Source: Apostichopus japonicus | Taxonomy: Eukaryota; Echinodermata; Holothuroidea; Aspidochirotida; Stichopodidae | Direction of reading: 5' to 3' | Assembly (NCBI RefSeq): GCF_037975245.1 | Contig: NC_092577.1 | Span: 33,066,398 to 33,130,397, forward strand | Length of the DNA stretch: 64,000 bases | Shown here: positions 1 through 12,677 of the stretch, in pieces | Position numbering within the stretch: position 1 is the first letter of the stretch | Layout of the letters: every line of letters starts with the position of its first letter | Position numbers and translations under genes: made by a program | Notes under the pieces: generated by a model | Seen by the model: only the letters and a program-made list of their open reading frames with translations | The model's database searches: none | Told to the model about the DNA's origin: nothing

Positions 1-1749
1 ATATACATCACATATCCGCGTCATCAAATCTTTGCGAATGTTAAGAGATTTCATATTGTAAACATATCAAAGTTATAAAAATTTTAAAACCGTCTTTTAC
101 AGCTCTGCGATGATAATGCTTCATAAATTGCATCTATACTCTAACAATGGAGGTACTAGTATAAGTCAGGATCACGAACTTACCCATTTATGACAATAAA
201 CTTTGCCCCCTAAATATATACTACCCAGGGACCCCCAATTACTGTCAAACAGACATGAATTTTGACGAGGTAACGTGAAGGATTACACTGTAATATGGGG
301 ATGATGAAATGTAAGAAGACAAATATAAAATAAACAAAGAACAACAAACAGAGTAAAGTTAAAAAAAACAAAAAGAACAATTTTGTGTATATCTTCCGAA
401 TAATTTTCGTGGAATTGTTTTTGATTCCGGTGAAATATTGGATGAACTTTTTGATGCCGTGAATCTCAAAAATAACAGTACTGGAGGAGAACGAACCATC
501 AACCAAAAGGCTTGTTACTTGTCAAAACAGGTGAATCGTATGTGATAACGAATTCAACTTAAATGGTACCAGGGATGATCATTCAGACATTGGTTTGTGG
601 TGCTTGGGGAGGGGGGGGGGATTGGTGAAGTGAAAGGGAGGGGACTGAAGCTCAGTAAAAGATTAGTGCCTGACATTGTACTCATAAGAGTCTGCACTTT
701 CCCCTTAAAATATAAACAATTCACCAGTCTGACATTTATTCGAACAAACGAATGACGTAGCTACAGTAATACTAAAATGTAGCGACTTACACAAATAATT
801 GTAGAAAAATGTATTTTAGATTTACAGGACAAATTCGCACTAGTACTACCCATGACATAAAATGTAATGAGCATACGCGCACCCTTTCTTCTTATCACGT
901 TCTTATCCTGCTTTATGTGCCCTAGTTTTCTGATACTAAGAGACGGGGGTGGGAGGGGGAGGGGTCTTGAGGGAGGAAAGGGAGACGGAAGTGGGGGGGG
1001 GGGGAGAAGGCAACAGAAAGCAAGTAAAAGTATGTAAAATATCCAAACTATAAACTGCCGGAAGTAACCCTCGAAGATCCATGAAGTGGCTGCATATTCT
1101 CTTGTGACCTAAATAGCCTAGGCCTATGTGTCTTTGAATTCGTTGAATTGGACATCCAACAACGTTAACGTTAGTTCATGATCTCTTGCCGATGATGTAC
1201 ATGTCTATACCCCTACACGCATAGATTGACTTGAACACATATACGGAGGGGGTGGGGCGAGGGGGGGGGGAGCGGGGAGCGGGGAAGGAGTGACAGAGGC
1301 TGAAACCATATCTCGGTTTTGTAGTTGAAAAGCTGCAATTTAATTGTATTATGGTCCCTAGCCCCCCCCCCCCCCCCTTCCGTTCTAACGTACATACCTC
1401 TTTTAATATATGGGATTCGACCATATATGAACAGTTATATGTTCTATTCCTAAGATAACGCTAGCAACTGCAAGCCTCTTCTTGTATACCTACGCGTTAA
1501 TTCAGAACACCATATACATACCCCTCCCCACACAGACATTGCATACAGCGAAACCATCCGGCCTTCTTCACACTTACATAATTACCTAACACTTAATAAT
1601 CGAAATGTACTAAATTAATGACCTCCTAAGCTTTAAATTTACCCGTGCGATTCACCTATATATACTTTCAAAATTGCTTTTTTTCACTCATTTACCTACC
1701 CACTTTATTACTAGCCTATTATTTTTTTCTTTTTTTGTTATTTGTCCAG
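1..1749. other. intergenic or upstream non-coding stretch
   Basis: No coding exon is supported here. The stretch is AT-rich and holds several poly-G and poly-C runs (near 608-620, 945-1005, 1260-1270 and 1362-1378). Open frames near 210-506 and 1176-1424 are low-complexity and look like no known protein. If the lectin at 1750-3425 has a separate signal-peptide exon, it should lie here or beyond the left edge, but I could not identify it. Confidence 0.5.
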
Positions 1750-1962
1750 TATGTAAGCCAAATTGGGTCTACTTCGAAGGTTCATGTTACCGATTGATTG
1801 ACACGGTGATGCAGTACTCGGATGCTGCCCTCTATTGTTCCAAGGCATCCATCGGTGGTCACCTTGCTGTCATACACAGCAGCCAAGAAAATGACCTTGT
1901 TGCCATGGTAGCAGAATCAAATCGAGCCTGGATCGGCGCGTCGAGAAAATTCCATAACAGCA
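1750..1962 (+). CDS. C-type lectin exon, N-terminal half
   Basis: Encodes the first half of the lectin domain, with cysteines in CKPNW, SCYRL and YCSKA and the WIGASRKF strand. It ends at donor GTAAGT (1963). Its left edge is either acceptor CAG 1747-1749 or an open frame running back to ATG 1674. Confidence 0.8.
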
Positions 1963-3425
1963 GTAAGTAAACTCTGATGTTAAAGATGATGCTTTCATAA
2001 AATATATCCATTGGTTAAATTGACATATTTAACTTCTCTTCCAACCAGCCCCCCCCCCCTCACTTGAAGGTTGGGGAGCATGGTTTTTACCATGAATTCC
2101 ATATGTCGGCCGGTATGCCATATCAAAACAAAGATTCTGCCTTAAAGGCATTGAAGACTCGCGCACAAAGAAACGTCTCATGCCGGTAATCTAACCTATA
2201 GTTTCGTATGAGGTGTAACAGAAGTGTTAGACACCACCATCGATCCCAGAAAATACACACACAGCTTGCTACCGTCGGTAAATAGACACTAGTGTACAGT
2301 CAGTACATACAGCTACGGTCAATACCCACAACACAGTGTACATAGCAGCAATGGACATCTCAGGTCTAGATAAAAGATAGAAGGTATCACTGTTTTATTA
2401 CTGTCTGAATTTTGTAGCGACAAGAAAAAAACTTCACTTGCAAGCAACGGAAAAGTTAACTTTTGCAGATGGCGGCACGCGGTTTGGGACGAGTCTTCAA
2501 TGCCTTTAAAGAGGTATTCCCGTGACAGCGAATGTGGTGCTTAGAAAAATGAGAGGAAAAAATATTCCATATAGACTGTTAGTTGGAAGTCAAATCTCAA
2601 TATTTTGTCCATAACTCGAGATATGGTTGATTGAATGTAACATATTTTGACAGCCTAAGCCATTCCCTCACTGCAGGAATTAGCTCTCAATGGGTGGTTT
2701 GTGATGTCATCACGGCAACACGTATGTTCGTTTTTAACATGATTTTAATTTTCAATATTCTTCGTATCTAGATTTTCATCAAAATCAACTCTTTTGTATG
2801 AGATTTTCCCGCTCTGTGAATATATGATGAAACACATTAAAAAGAACAACAAATCACTTAGAGCTCAAGTGCCCTGATGACATCATTCATTCTGCTGTTG
2901 TCAGATACATAATTTAACAATATAATCAGTGTTGACAAAGATAAAAACATATCTTCGCTCTAGAAAATTCTTTAAGAATGTGAGGTTCTAACGGGTACGA
3001 GATAAACAGTCGAAATTATTGTAATGCAAAGTCGACCTTCGGAGATAACACTTACGACTTGGCAATTAATACATTTTTCTTTTAATGTCCTTCGAGATTT
3101 TTTTTTTCAATTTTTGTTTTAGACCAAATATTTGACTTCTTATAAGCTTACTTCATGTGAGCTGCGGGAATAACATTAAACTTGATTCGATTTCATATCT
3201 CATATTTTTTTTTATTTATTCTAAATATATTCATTTCGTTTTACAGAGGAATTCTTCTGGATCAACGGAGACAAGAAAACATTCACAAATTGGAGAAAAC
3301 TGGAACCAAATAATTTTAGTGGCAAAGAAAACTGTGTGGAGATTAATTACGTCAGAAAAGGCTTGTGGAATGATCATTTTTGTATTATGAAAAAGCCGTT
3401 CGTCTGTGAGATGCCCGCTCTTTGA
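1750..3425 (+). CDS. C-type lectin domain protein (two exons seen, 5' end uncertain)
   Basis: A single C-type lectin-like domain is encoded by exons 1750-1962 and 3247-3425, which join in frame (phase 1) to about 130 residues ending in TGA. Such domains are usually secreted and bind sugars through calcium. Seen: NWVYFEGSCYRL at the start, six cysteines in the long-form pattern, the WIGA strand, an EPN calcium/sugar motif (LEPNNFSGKENCVEI) and a WND motif (GLWNDHFC). Across animals, EPN with WND predicts mannose-type binding. Start: an open frame from ATG 1674 reads a hydrophobic stretch straight into the domain and could be a signal peptide, but TTTGTCCAG at 1741-1749 is also a good splice acceptor, so an upstream signal exon is just as likely. 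An AATAAA lies about 100 bases after the stop. Confidence 0.85.
2140..2511. mobile_element. MITE family A, copy 1 (in lectin intron)
   Basis: About 370 bp bounded by near-perfect terminal inverted repeats: the left end reads TTAAAGGCATTGAAGACTCG and the right end is its reverse complement. A second copy lies at 32842-33210 with long internal similarity. Both ends carry TTAA, as expected for a TTAA-targeting DNA transposon. There is no coding capacity, so it is non-autonomous. Confidence 0.8.
3247..3425 (+). CDS. C-type lectin exon, C-terminal half with EPN and WND
   Basis: Acceptor TTTTACAG ends at 3246. The exon encodes FFWINGDKKTFTNW, the EPN sugar-specificity motif, the WND calcium motif and the last cysteines (HFC, FVC). 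TGA is at 3423-3425. Confidence 0.88.
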
Positions 3426-3520
3426 AACTTTTTAACAACTAATCCTAAGTCAAACTAAAAGGTTCCCGGCGCTAGAGTGTATATAAAATCAAAGATTGTG
3501 ATATACCGTAAAAAGATAAT

Positions 3521-3526
3521 AATAAA
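3521..3526 (+). promoter_or_regulatory. poly(A) signal of the lectin gene
   Basis: AATAAA about 96 bases after the lectin stop codon, in an AT-rich 3' region. Confidence 0.5.
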
Positions 3527-3545
3527 ACTCTCGTCTTGGTTATTT

Positions 3546-5367
3546 TGTAAGAGCTATAAAACATAATGCCATCGTAAATACCTACCACGGCATTTTTATC
3601 ATCTTCAGTGGCGCATTTCTGTTTGTTTCTGTTTGCTTGGATAAATCTCTAAAAAAATCTTAGTACCGTAATATATAGGCATAATTGGACTGTTATGAAT
3701 TTGCTTAAATTAAATTATTACTATTAATATTTCCTCTTTTCCTTTTTTGTAAATAATCTTTCGCTTTTTACAGACTGTTTTTCATGGTAGCTGCAATTAC
3801 GAAATCATTTCCAAAGGATCCCATTTGTAAATATCACCCTTTGATGTTTCCATTTTCCATTGCCCTCGCCCCCTCCCCCGCCCCACGACCTATACAACAT
3901 CATTTGTTTATAACTTGTTGTTCATTGTGTTTATGCAAGAGGGGAGGTGAGTGGTATAGGAGGGGGTTAAGGTCACTCCCGGAATGCTGTAATTTTATAC
4001 AAACTTATTTACCCTTGATGAAATCTCTCGTTGGCTTGCTAACAAGGCATAGAGTTAAGTAATATCGATGCATTCCAATTGGTGTATGTAATATGTTAAA
4101 TTTATGTATTACGTAACGAAAGGCGAGCATTGGACAATTGGAAATTGAAAATAAAAATTAATTAAACCTCTGCAGCTTTTCAGTGGAAAAATGTGTGTTG
4201 CTTGTTATCTCCTGACTCGGTGATCCTTCCATGATCGATGGGAGGAACAAAGAAGCGACGGATGTCGTGAACTTGGGGTAGAAGGGAAGGGGTGGGGGGT
4301 CGGGAGGGAAAGTGGATGAGCGGATAAACCACAAAATCATCTCGAAACTCTCAAACAACATGGATTCTCTGTGCATTCTTTACCACAAATTTAGAATGTT
4401 TTGCAATAAGACACTTTGTAGTTACATTTCCTTCTCATTGTCTGACAAAAGAGCACTTTGGAATCTTAAAAGGGCACTTTTTAATTAGGAAAATGGAAAG
4501 AGGGATAGGTTTGTGGGTTCGTTTGTATTGTAACAAAAAGGAGCACCTTCTTTATGGAAACAGCCACTGAGACGATCTTCACAAAATTGGGCTTAGGGGA
4601 GGCATGCATGTGCCCCTTGGGCTCCCAGGTTCCGCCGCCTCTACATGAACGTTATAAAGCACCCCCCCCCCACACACACACACAACACCGTTTTCCATAA
4701 CAAGATCAAAGACAATCGAGTGTAAACATTTTTCCAATAATTTACTCTGTTTATTGCAAAACTTTAATGTTTAATGGAATAATGCTTAATGGAATATCAC
4801 TCCATATTTCAGACATGAATACCGGGAGAAAATAAAAATCAGCAAGAACATTTTCACGGAAACATGTCAAGTGATACGTAAATATAACCTTACATAAAGC
4901 TTACTCATCTCCCCCGCTCTCCACCTCCACCAACCTTATGTTCAACAATTCAATAAAATATAGTTTGTAGTAGAATATAGAATACTTGTTTAGGTCTCAG
5001 AAAGAAACATTAATAATGAGAACAGGACACCAATTACTTGCTTAACTGTAAGAAGCTTGTAAGATTTCTACTCCTTCCACATCTAACCCCTAACCCCATA
5101 ACCACACCTCTCCTATAAGCTAATATATCACGGCTCTCACTGCTTACGCAAACGGTTTTATATATATATTCTGATATGAACTGAACTAAACAAATGCTAT
5201 TTATTGGTACATATTTCTTACCCGTTAATGGTCTTACATTTCGCTTGTATACATAAACCTCAACAATTACTGGCAAGAAATGCAATTTACTAACCTAAAT
5301 TAAAATTAAGTAACACACACATACACGGTACATTATATACGGTACATATATAATATATATATATATA

Positions 5368-5465
<98 letters not shown>

Positions 5466-6068
5466 GTTACATATAGATACATATATAGTTATACATATAG
5501 ATATATATTTATAACACAGATATCATTAATTATCGTTTGTGTGCATACGTAGAAGACTAAATTTGACATGGAATACTTCAAAAAGGAATGGTTTTGATTT
5601 CAACACTATAACAATTAAATAATAATTATTTTTGAAGACAGAAAAAATTAATTCCCAACCTCAAGCTAGAACGTTGGTTGTTCTTATCTGGAAGTGATGA
5701 CAATAGCATTTGACTTCGAGATACAATTGACCCCAAGGACCCCCTTATATAGGCATATTTCACTATTTCATGAGATAACAAAACAGAATTTCGATCAAAC
5801 GTTACCCAAAAAATAGTTTAGGCAAGATAGAGAAAAGCAATAAATGAGTGCCTAAATGACAGCGTTTGGCCAGCGCTCACGAGCCTGTATCATGCAACAT
5901 ACTTTTTTGTGTAAACATGTTAATTTCAGAGAGATTTTTATGAGTCCGTTTGCTAACTTACGCGACACGAAAACCCGATATGTGTTTATATAGTCACGTG
6001 ACAGAATTAGACAAACAAACAAGAAGCTTGAACAGGACCGAAAATATGGCCATCAAGTACGATATGAC
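3546..6068. other. intergenic region between lectin and tbr
   Basis: No supported exon. It contains a (CA)n run near 4671-4685, the TA-rich satellite at 5345-5515 and scattered G-rich tracts. The final part (about 5700-6068) should include the 3' UTR of the minus-strand tbr gene, but I found no convincing minus-strand AATAAA there. Confidence 0.45.
5345..5515. repeat. TA-rich microsatellite
   Basis: Long (TA)n with occasional AAATA interruptions, followed by TATAGTTACATATAGATA-type degenerate units. Confidence 0.9.
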
Positions 6069-6723
6069 TTATATCGCGACCTGGAAAGCATCAGAGCTGT
6101 CAGAGCAACTACCAATGGATTGCTTCTGCGCATGTGTAGGAACTTCACTGAAGCCGTACGTAGAAGATTGTTCAGAACCACCATTAAAACAAGCGCCCTC
6201 TAAAATGGCGTTCGATTCGTGCTCAATTCCCAGCTGGTTAACCCGTTGTCGTTTATTAGGCTGGATGAAAACCTCGTCGTCATCATGCTGAGGTTCGACG
6301 TTCTGTTCACTTCGTTGGTTCGTGTCGTGTGTTACAATCGATTGGTTAATCGGTAGCACTTGGCCATTCATTCCTGTGAATGAATCTGTTGAAGAGAGGG
6401 CGCTATTCCGTTGATACATACCGCTTTGCGTCGAGTCGGGAGACGTGAGTGGAAACGAGGACTTGAATTGTTCGATAACCGACGAATGAGGGTCGTTTTG
6501 TTCAACACTATGACTCCGGTCGAATTGTGGCGGGAAAGCTGCCTGCTGCTGATGATGATGGTGAATGGTTGTCACGGGAACGTGCGAACGATCGTTTGCA
6601 AGATGGCGCAAACTGAACAGGCCATTCTCGTACTGGTTCGATGCAGACGTTGCGTTCAGTGTCGACGGAAAACTACTGTTGGGTGGTGATGGCTGGCCTC
6701 CAATGTTACCTCGTGTCGCAAAA
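6069..6723 (-). CDS. tbr: tbr exon 6 (C-terminal tail and stop)
   Basis: Begins [16 protein letters not shown] after acceptor CTACAACAG and runs about 217 residues of Ser/Gln/His-rich sequence, with a basic KRQRV patch, to TAA at 6071-6069. Confidence 0.88.
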
Positions 6724-9700
6724 CTGTTGTAGCATCAAAATAGAAACGTAAGTGACAGGAATATTTGTCTTCACTACTTTAATTGTTAAATTACAAAACA
6801 CAGTGGATTTTTGTCTTGTGGAAAACATTGCATACTGTCATACCTTTACACTAAATATAACTTATGCGTTCACCGTCACCACCTCCCCCTCCCCCACCCC
6901 AACAAAGGAGAGTGGTACAAAAGTAAAAATTGAGGAAACGAGGGGCAACATCCAATTTATTTTTTCCCTGCAATGCTTAGCAATATATATAGAAACTGTT
7001 ATTTCTCGACTGATAAGAGGTATTCTACTTCATGTAAAAAATTGGTCCTGGATTGGTGGCGCTATTCATCATCAAAAAAGAAAAAGTCATTGAAAATCTG
7101 CTCTACTTTCCTAACTAAACAGTCTCAACAAAGCCATCACGCGCTGGCGTCAGCACGCATTTTAAGACATTACTTCTATGCAGAAAGATAAGTGTTGCGT
7201 TAATAACGACTCCATTCCATGGCCAATATTTGGTCGCCCAGACAATGTTTCACTAAATTCAAATTGTAGATTTTCAATATTCTTGAATGTTCATACAATA
7301 TTTTGAATGAAACCGACCTAGACAGACAAAAAATAATTTTCAAAATTTACCGGATTTTAAATTTTCTCACACAAATTAACTCAAAAAAAGTATTCAGAAA
7401 ATAGAAGAAATAACTTCAACTATATAAGAGAGACAGAGACAGAGGTTTGTCAACTTACGTGGAATAGCCGTCACGGAATCCTTTGGCAAATGGATTATAG
7501 TCTATCTTAAGCTGGGTAATCTGCAAGAAATAGATATGGATATATTCGTGTTAAAGACACTGAAGGGAAGATTTTAAGTACGAAGGGTCTCTGTCGGAGG
7601 AGTGGTGGGGTACGGGGTGAGGTGGGTTATGGGTGGGCATAGGAGGAATAGGGTATAAGGTCAACATGATAGTTTGCATGCATTTCATCTTAAAACTGAC
7701 AGTACAAACAAGATGTTTCAGGATGAAGGAAGAAAGTCATAGGTAGTGATGAAGACATAATCTGCAAAAAGTCAATCAATCAATCAATCAACCAATCGAA
7801 CTTATCTATATACTATAAACCTTAACATGTTATTAACTAAACATCAAAGAACGATGGTTCTCAAATACTGGAAGCTCTCTTGGTGGATGCTGGGGTACCG
7901 TAGTAGGGTGGGTGGGATATGGGTCGATAGAAGGGATACGGATGAAGGGGCAACAGTTATAATGTGAATTGTAATTTTTAGTTCTTACACTCAAAGTTGA
8001 TTTCTAATTTTAAGTATCAGATGGAACGTTAATTGGCAGAGTGGGATTAACACCAAAAATAATGACAAAAATAGACCTATACTCTACCCCTCCTGCAGCT
8101 TCCATCTACCCCCCACCCAACCCCCCCCCCACACCCACTTTATTGACGGTAAATAATATCAACTTACGTCTGTGTTCTGGTAAGCGGTGACGGCAAAGAA
8201 TTGAGTTTCTGCAAAACTGTGCGTCTGTAATGTCCTGCTGTTTGTGACGTCGAGAACATGAATACGGGGCTGGTACTTGTGCATGGAACTGAGAACAATC
8301 TATAAATATAGGAAAATGAACAACCAATGAATCAGATGTGTATAATAGACAAAAGGAAAAAATTATTAATGATTAATAAGACCTATTATTTTCCCTGATT
8401 ATGCTTTTGTTTTCCCTCATGTGTATTTATTACTAAAGCTACCAGTCTTTTTCTTTTCTTTTGTAAGTTTTTTTTTATGTAAATTTATTAATAGCCATAT
8501 TTGTTAATACACATTGTTTTGAGCATTTGTTTTTCCGGATTACAATGTGGCAACTTAACCCATAATAATCGATTCTTTGTTTATTTCAGTGAAGGACGGG
8601 GAGGGGTCACGGTGCATGTACCCATAGACAACCCTCCCCCCCCCACTAAAATCCCCAACTCTCTCCCACTTACCGCGCTCGCTCACATGGCGTCTGTCGT
8701 GGGACTCCAATACAGTACGATTCGAATGTTTAACCCTGTAAGCATACCAATGTTTGCGTCAAATTATCAAACACAATTTGCTTTTGTCCACTCATTCCAA
8801 CCGGAAGTAAACTGACCCTAAAACCTCACCTAGAATTCCCTAATGTACTATCACCGCAATTATTAATAACTTCCTGTTTGAAAAGCCTAGACTTAAAAAT
8901 TGCCTCTCCACATATTACTACTAAGTAGCGCTAACAATTTAAAGATACGTATGTGATTGAGCACTATACCAAAGGAAAAACTACAAAGTCATTTCTCCTC
9001 CAAACTCCCTCCCCTACCTCATCCCTCAACCTTCCTCATGTTATTGTTGTCATTGTTACTAAGATGTTTGGCCACACCCCCGTGTTTTCATTCAGTAAAA
9101 CTTATACTAAGATCGATGTGAAGTGTATAGTCTGTGTACAAAATCATTTATGCTAGAAACTTACAAATTTGTCGTTCTTTCCTTTGTGATTGGTCAGTTT
9201 AATTTTACTGAAAATAACTTCATTCTTCATCCAATAGGCCCCCGTAGCTGGTGAATCTGGGTGGACGTAGACGTTACTTGCTAATAATAGTAAGAAAAAT
9301 AAAACAATACATGATGTTATAAATCAATACATTAGTTAACGTTTTACTATCATAATTATCCAACAAACACAATTTTTTTTTCCAACACTGGACAGGTAGA
9401 GGTTTGCTATGTTACTATTCAATTAAATATAAATAAATTAAGTTAAATGGGATTAATTAAGTTTGCCTGAACCACATCAAGGAATATTCCAATGGCTGAA
9501 GTTGATTGCGTAACAACATTTTTGTCAATTTCCTACATAATGTTGGTCGTTCCTGATGACCTTAAAACAGGTTTGCTAAACTTTGGGGATCAACACAATA
9601 ATTATGCAATGGATGTCTTCCAAAGTAGTAATTGACTTATAAGAGCTCTTGATCTGACCATTGTAGAGTTGGGATAATAAGTAATGTTTAGTGACGCTTC

Positions 9701-11198
9701 ATTCTAGAAAACAATAGAATGTTATATCATTTTAATTCTATAGGAATTAAAACTAAAGGAATTTACTAGCAAGAAATATTATAATTCAATATATTGATTT
9801 ATCTATTTTGATTTATTAACGGAACAGCTTTCCGAGAACAATATATGACTAAATGTCTGCTATTACCCTAACTCCAAATGGAATCACCCATGACGGGAGA
9901 CTTCTAATTTAAAGGTTTGCAGTATTGGCCCCAAATATACTAGATATTCAAATATGGTCACCTTTGGTCAACATTCTTAGACTCTTTTTATTACAACCTT
10001 CGAGGAAATTTTCCTCACTGTGACATTCAGTCATCTTGTGTAATCCTTAAAAAATGTCTGAGAACAATTTTGAGAGTAAAGACCTCCAGGAAAGTACTTT
10101 TTGAATTCTTCTAGCAATCATAGCCTTCTATAATTTGGGGCCTATACTGACTACCTATTATGTATACTCACATTTAGGGATACTTTCCGCTTGTCCACAC
10201 ATTGCCCACTTTCCGCAACTGAATTTCCATTGGTTGGGATCCGCGAGAACCATATCTACCATGACGTTGTACTTAGTCTCTGGCTCGAGTCCTGTGAAGC
10301 GATACGACAACTGGGGAAACATCCGCCTACATACCAAAGAAATTAGACAAATATACAGAATTATGAAATGTACAGTTAAGGGTGCGGGTGGAGCGAAATG
10401 AAGAGTTGTAACAGTGACTTCTTTCAGAAACCAAATATGTTTACTTAGTTTTCTTTTCCTTAAATGCGAGAATAGTCGCCCCCCCCCCCCTGCCACCCCT
10501 CTCACCCAGTCCGTGAAGATTAGAAATTTGCTGGATCAATTCTTTCATCTCACCAGTCGGATTCTTCCATTTATTTATTACGGGGTTGCAGCAGTAAAGT
10601 TGGTTTGTCATCATAATTATTATTACTATTTCCCAGATTATTATCCATGCAGCGAAAAAAAATCTTGGTATTCTCACATTTGCATCACTTTTTATCCCCT
10701 ATATTGGATGCTTTAAAGGAATAAAGTAAGGCAAGTGTCACTTTATTAGTTTACTGTTATGCACCATGAAGCTGTATATGAACACAAACATTATCACAAA
10801 AGCATGAATACAAGGGAAATAGATATTCTAAAACTTTGAAAGGAATTCTAACAGTGTATTGTGAGGTTTTGTGTCTTTGTTGCAATATAGTTTATCTAGC
10901 GTCTGTTTTGGTGCCACTGACTATTGGTGCCTATTGTCATGTGTACTTGTTGTAACTTCTTGAGCACCAAGTGCAACCACTGTTTATTGTGTTAAGTATT
11001 GAGTAACCCTTACCATTTGAGAAATATTGTAAAGCTATAGGGGGTGCTCAGATGTAAATTGTGCTATAATTTGCAGTTATGAAATAATGTTCAATTAGTT
11101 TCTTTTGTCCAGGTTGTGCCGCATATGCATGAAATATATAATATAATAATATTAAGTAATACAAAGTAATACAATAAAATAAGTTATATATATTTATA

Positions 11199-11283
<85 letters not shown>

Positions 11284-11375
11284 ATATATATAATTCGAAC
11301 CCGGGCCTCCCGCTTTATATGCAGACATATAATATATAAATAATATTAAGTAATACAAAATAATATAATAAAATA

Positions 11376-11432
<57 letters not shown>

Positions 11433-12677
11433 TACCCCCCCCCCCCCGCCCCCAAGAAGACTATGTGGCTGTGCCACACATGTCTTCTCAAAGTGATACT
11501 TCATTTAAACTACGCGTGCACGAAGTGTTTAGATGATGTACCATATCCCGCTATGATATTGTCCATGTCGTTGCAACAAAAGCTAACATTATCCATGTGA
11601 CTTGATCCTTAATGTGGCTATGAAAGCATCACTGGTTCACCAAACCTCCTAAAATAAGGTTTCTATAAATTTAAATATTTTATATGAGAAATAGCCTTTC
11701 ACGTGGGAGAGGTTGTTCTGAGTGGCTAAGAATTGACAGGAAGTGCCGGGGGGGGGGGGGTGTAGGTTATGATTTAAAATGACAGCGAAAAAAAACCGTT
11801 CTATGTCCTACCTTCCTTGTTTCGTCACGATCATCTCTGTGCCATGATTGTTAAACTTGAGCCATAATTCACGATTGCAAAGAAACACAGAGGCCTTCGT
11901 TGGCAAGATAATCATTTCATTTAAAGGTGGTAATATCGGGGGTGACCTGGAGGCTCTATCGTCATCGTGTTCCTCTGACGATGTGTTCGGCTGTTCTTCG
12001 GTGACGCTCGTCTTTGGATCGGATCTGTTCGGAGTAAGCAAGCAGCCGTCTCGCGTGTCCCGAAGATCGATGGTACCAGCTTCCACGGTAGCATGTATTG
12101 AAGTTGGTAGTTTATCCTTCAAGGTTTCAGTTTTCCTTTTAAGGCAAAGAGCTTCGTTCTGTGGTGGGAGCTGGGAGGTATAATCTTGACCGGCTAACGA
12201 TGGGTATCCATAGTGGTATGGTAGGAAAGACATGACCGGGTACGATGGAGCATAACCTTGAAACTGCATACCCGATTGGTAGTTCTGACCGGGTCCACCT
12301 GTCATAAACGGTGTCGGAGGGTAACGAGGTACCATGGCGTTATTGTTAAACTGTCCATTAAAGCTGCTGGGCTCAGATGATCGTCCGAATTCGCACGAAG
12401 GACGAGTTGGTTCCCGTTGCCAATTAGGGTACCATCCACCGCCATCTTGTTGAGTAATTGATGAGTGGAAATATGTAGGTGGGAAAACTGGATGAATGGA
12501 CGGAACTGTTTGTTCTGGCGAAGAACCAATTGAAGAAGAATCAGGACGAATGACGTCAGTTTCCGGATTTTGTCGATACATATCGACGGTTCCACGAATT
12601 GCACACGAAGACGACTCGCTTTCCGATGAGTTGATGAAATTCCCACCGTCAGTTTGCGTACAATAATTTGCAGGCAT
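6069..12677 (-). CDS. tbr: T-brain/Eomes-class T-box transcription factor
   Basis: Six minus-strand exons (12677-11812, 10326-10172, 9280-9165, 8299-8168, 7520-7459, 6723-6069) join in frame to 1986 nt, or 661 residues plus TAA. T-box proteins bind T-half-site DNA in the nucleus; in echinoderms tbr acts in mesoderm and skeletogenic or endomesoderm networks. Seen: T-box at about residues 264-446, starting [11 protein letters not shown] and [14 protein letters not shown], then [73 protein letters not shown] and [22 protein letters not shown] with VLADPN and the YQNTDITQLKID block places it in the T-brain/Eomes/Tbx21 class rather than Brachyury or Tbx2. The N-terminal 263 residues are Ser/Pro/Tyr-rich and the C-tail is Ser/Gln-rich with a basic KRQRV patch, a possible nuclear signal. 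It lies head-to-head with KDM1B about 7.9 kb away. Confidence 0.93.
7459..7520 (-). CDS. tbr: tbr exon 5 (end of T-box)
   Basis: 62 nt encoding [20 protein letters not shown], the C-terminal DNA-contact helix region of the T-box. Acceptor TTCTTGCAG, donor GTAAGT. Confidence 0.93.
8168..8299 (-). CDS. tbr: tbr exon 4 (T-box)
   Basis: 132 nt in phase 0 encoding [15 protein letters not shown] and [16 protein letters not shown], the most conserved core of the T-box. Donor GTAAGT at 8167. Confidence 0.94.
9165..9280 (-). CDS. tbr: tbr exon 3 (T-box)
   Basis: Encodes [20 protein letters not shown] and [14 protein letters not shown]. It ends in phase 0 at a GTAAGT donor. Confidence 0.93.
9909..10160. 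mobile_element. MITE family B, copy 1 (tbr intron 2)
   Basis: About 250 bp with imperfect terminal inverted repeats: the left end reads TTAAAGGTTTGCAGTATTGG and the right end, read inverted, AGGTAGTCAGTATAGG. The reverse complement of the copy at 46758-46996 matches it along its length. Left TTAA is intact; the right is TTAT. It starts just inside the intron after the tbr exon 2 donor. Confidence 0.72.
10172..10326 (-). CDS. tbr: tbr exon 2 (T-box)
   Basis: The acceptor TATGTAG precedes 10326. It encodes [30 protein letters not shown] and [10 protein letters not shown]. Donor GTGAGT starts at 10171, only about 10 bp from the end of MITE family B copy 1. Confidence 0.93.
11190..11430. repeat. 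(TA)n microsatellites with a SINE fragment between
   Basis: Two (TA)n blocks (about 11199-11282 and 11381-11428) flank a short segment around 11293-11327 whose reverse complement (CATATAAAGCGGGAGGCC then GGGTTCGAAT) matches the tRNA-like SINE head at 22420-22493. A duplicated AATATTAAGTAATACAAA stretch precedes each TA block. All within tbr intron 1. Confidence 0.75.
11812..12677 (-). CDS. tbr: tbr exon 1 (start, N-terminal region, T-box start)
   Basis: ATG at 12677-12675 begins [12 protein letters not shown]. The exon encodes 288 residues plus two bases, mostly a disordered Ser/Pro/Gln region with a Pro/Tyr-rich stretch, then the first T-box strand [15 protein letters not shown]. Donor GTAGGA follows the KQG-R codon at 11811. 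Confidence 0.92.

Noticed and set aside
1655-1662. TATATATA as the lectin promoter
   Set aside because: Too close to the ATG at 1674: initiation about 30 bases downstream would fall after it.
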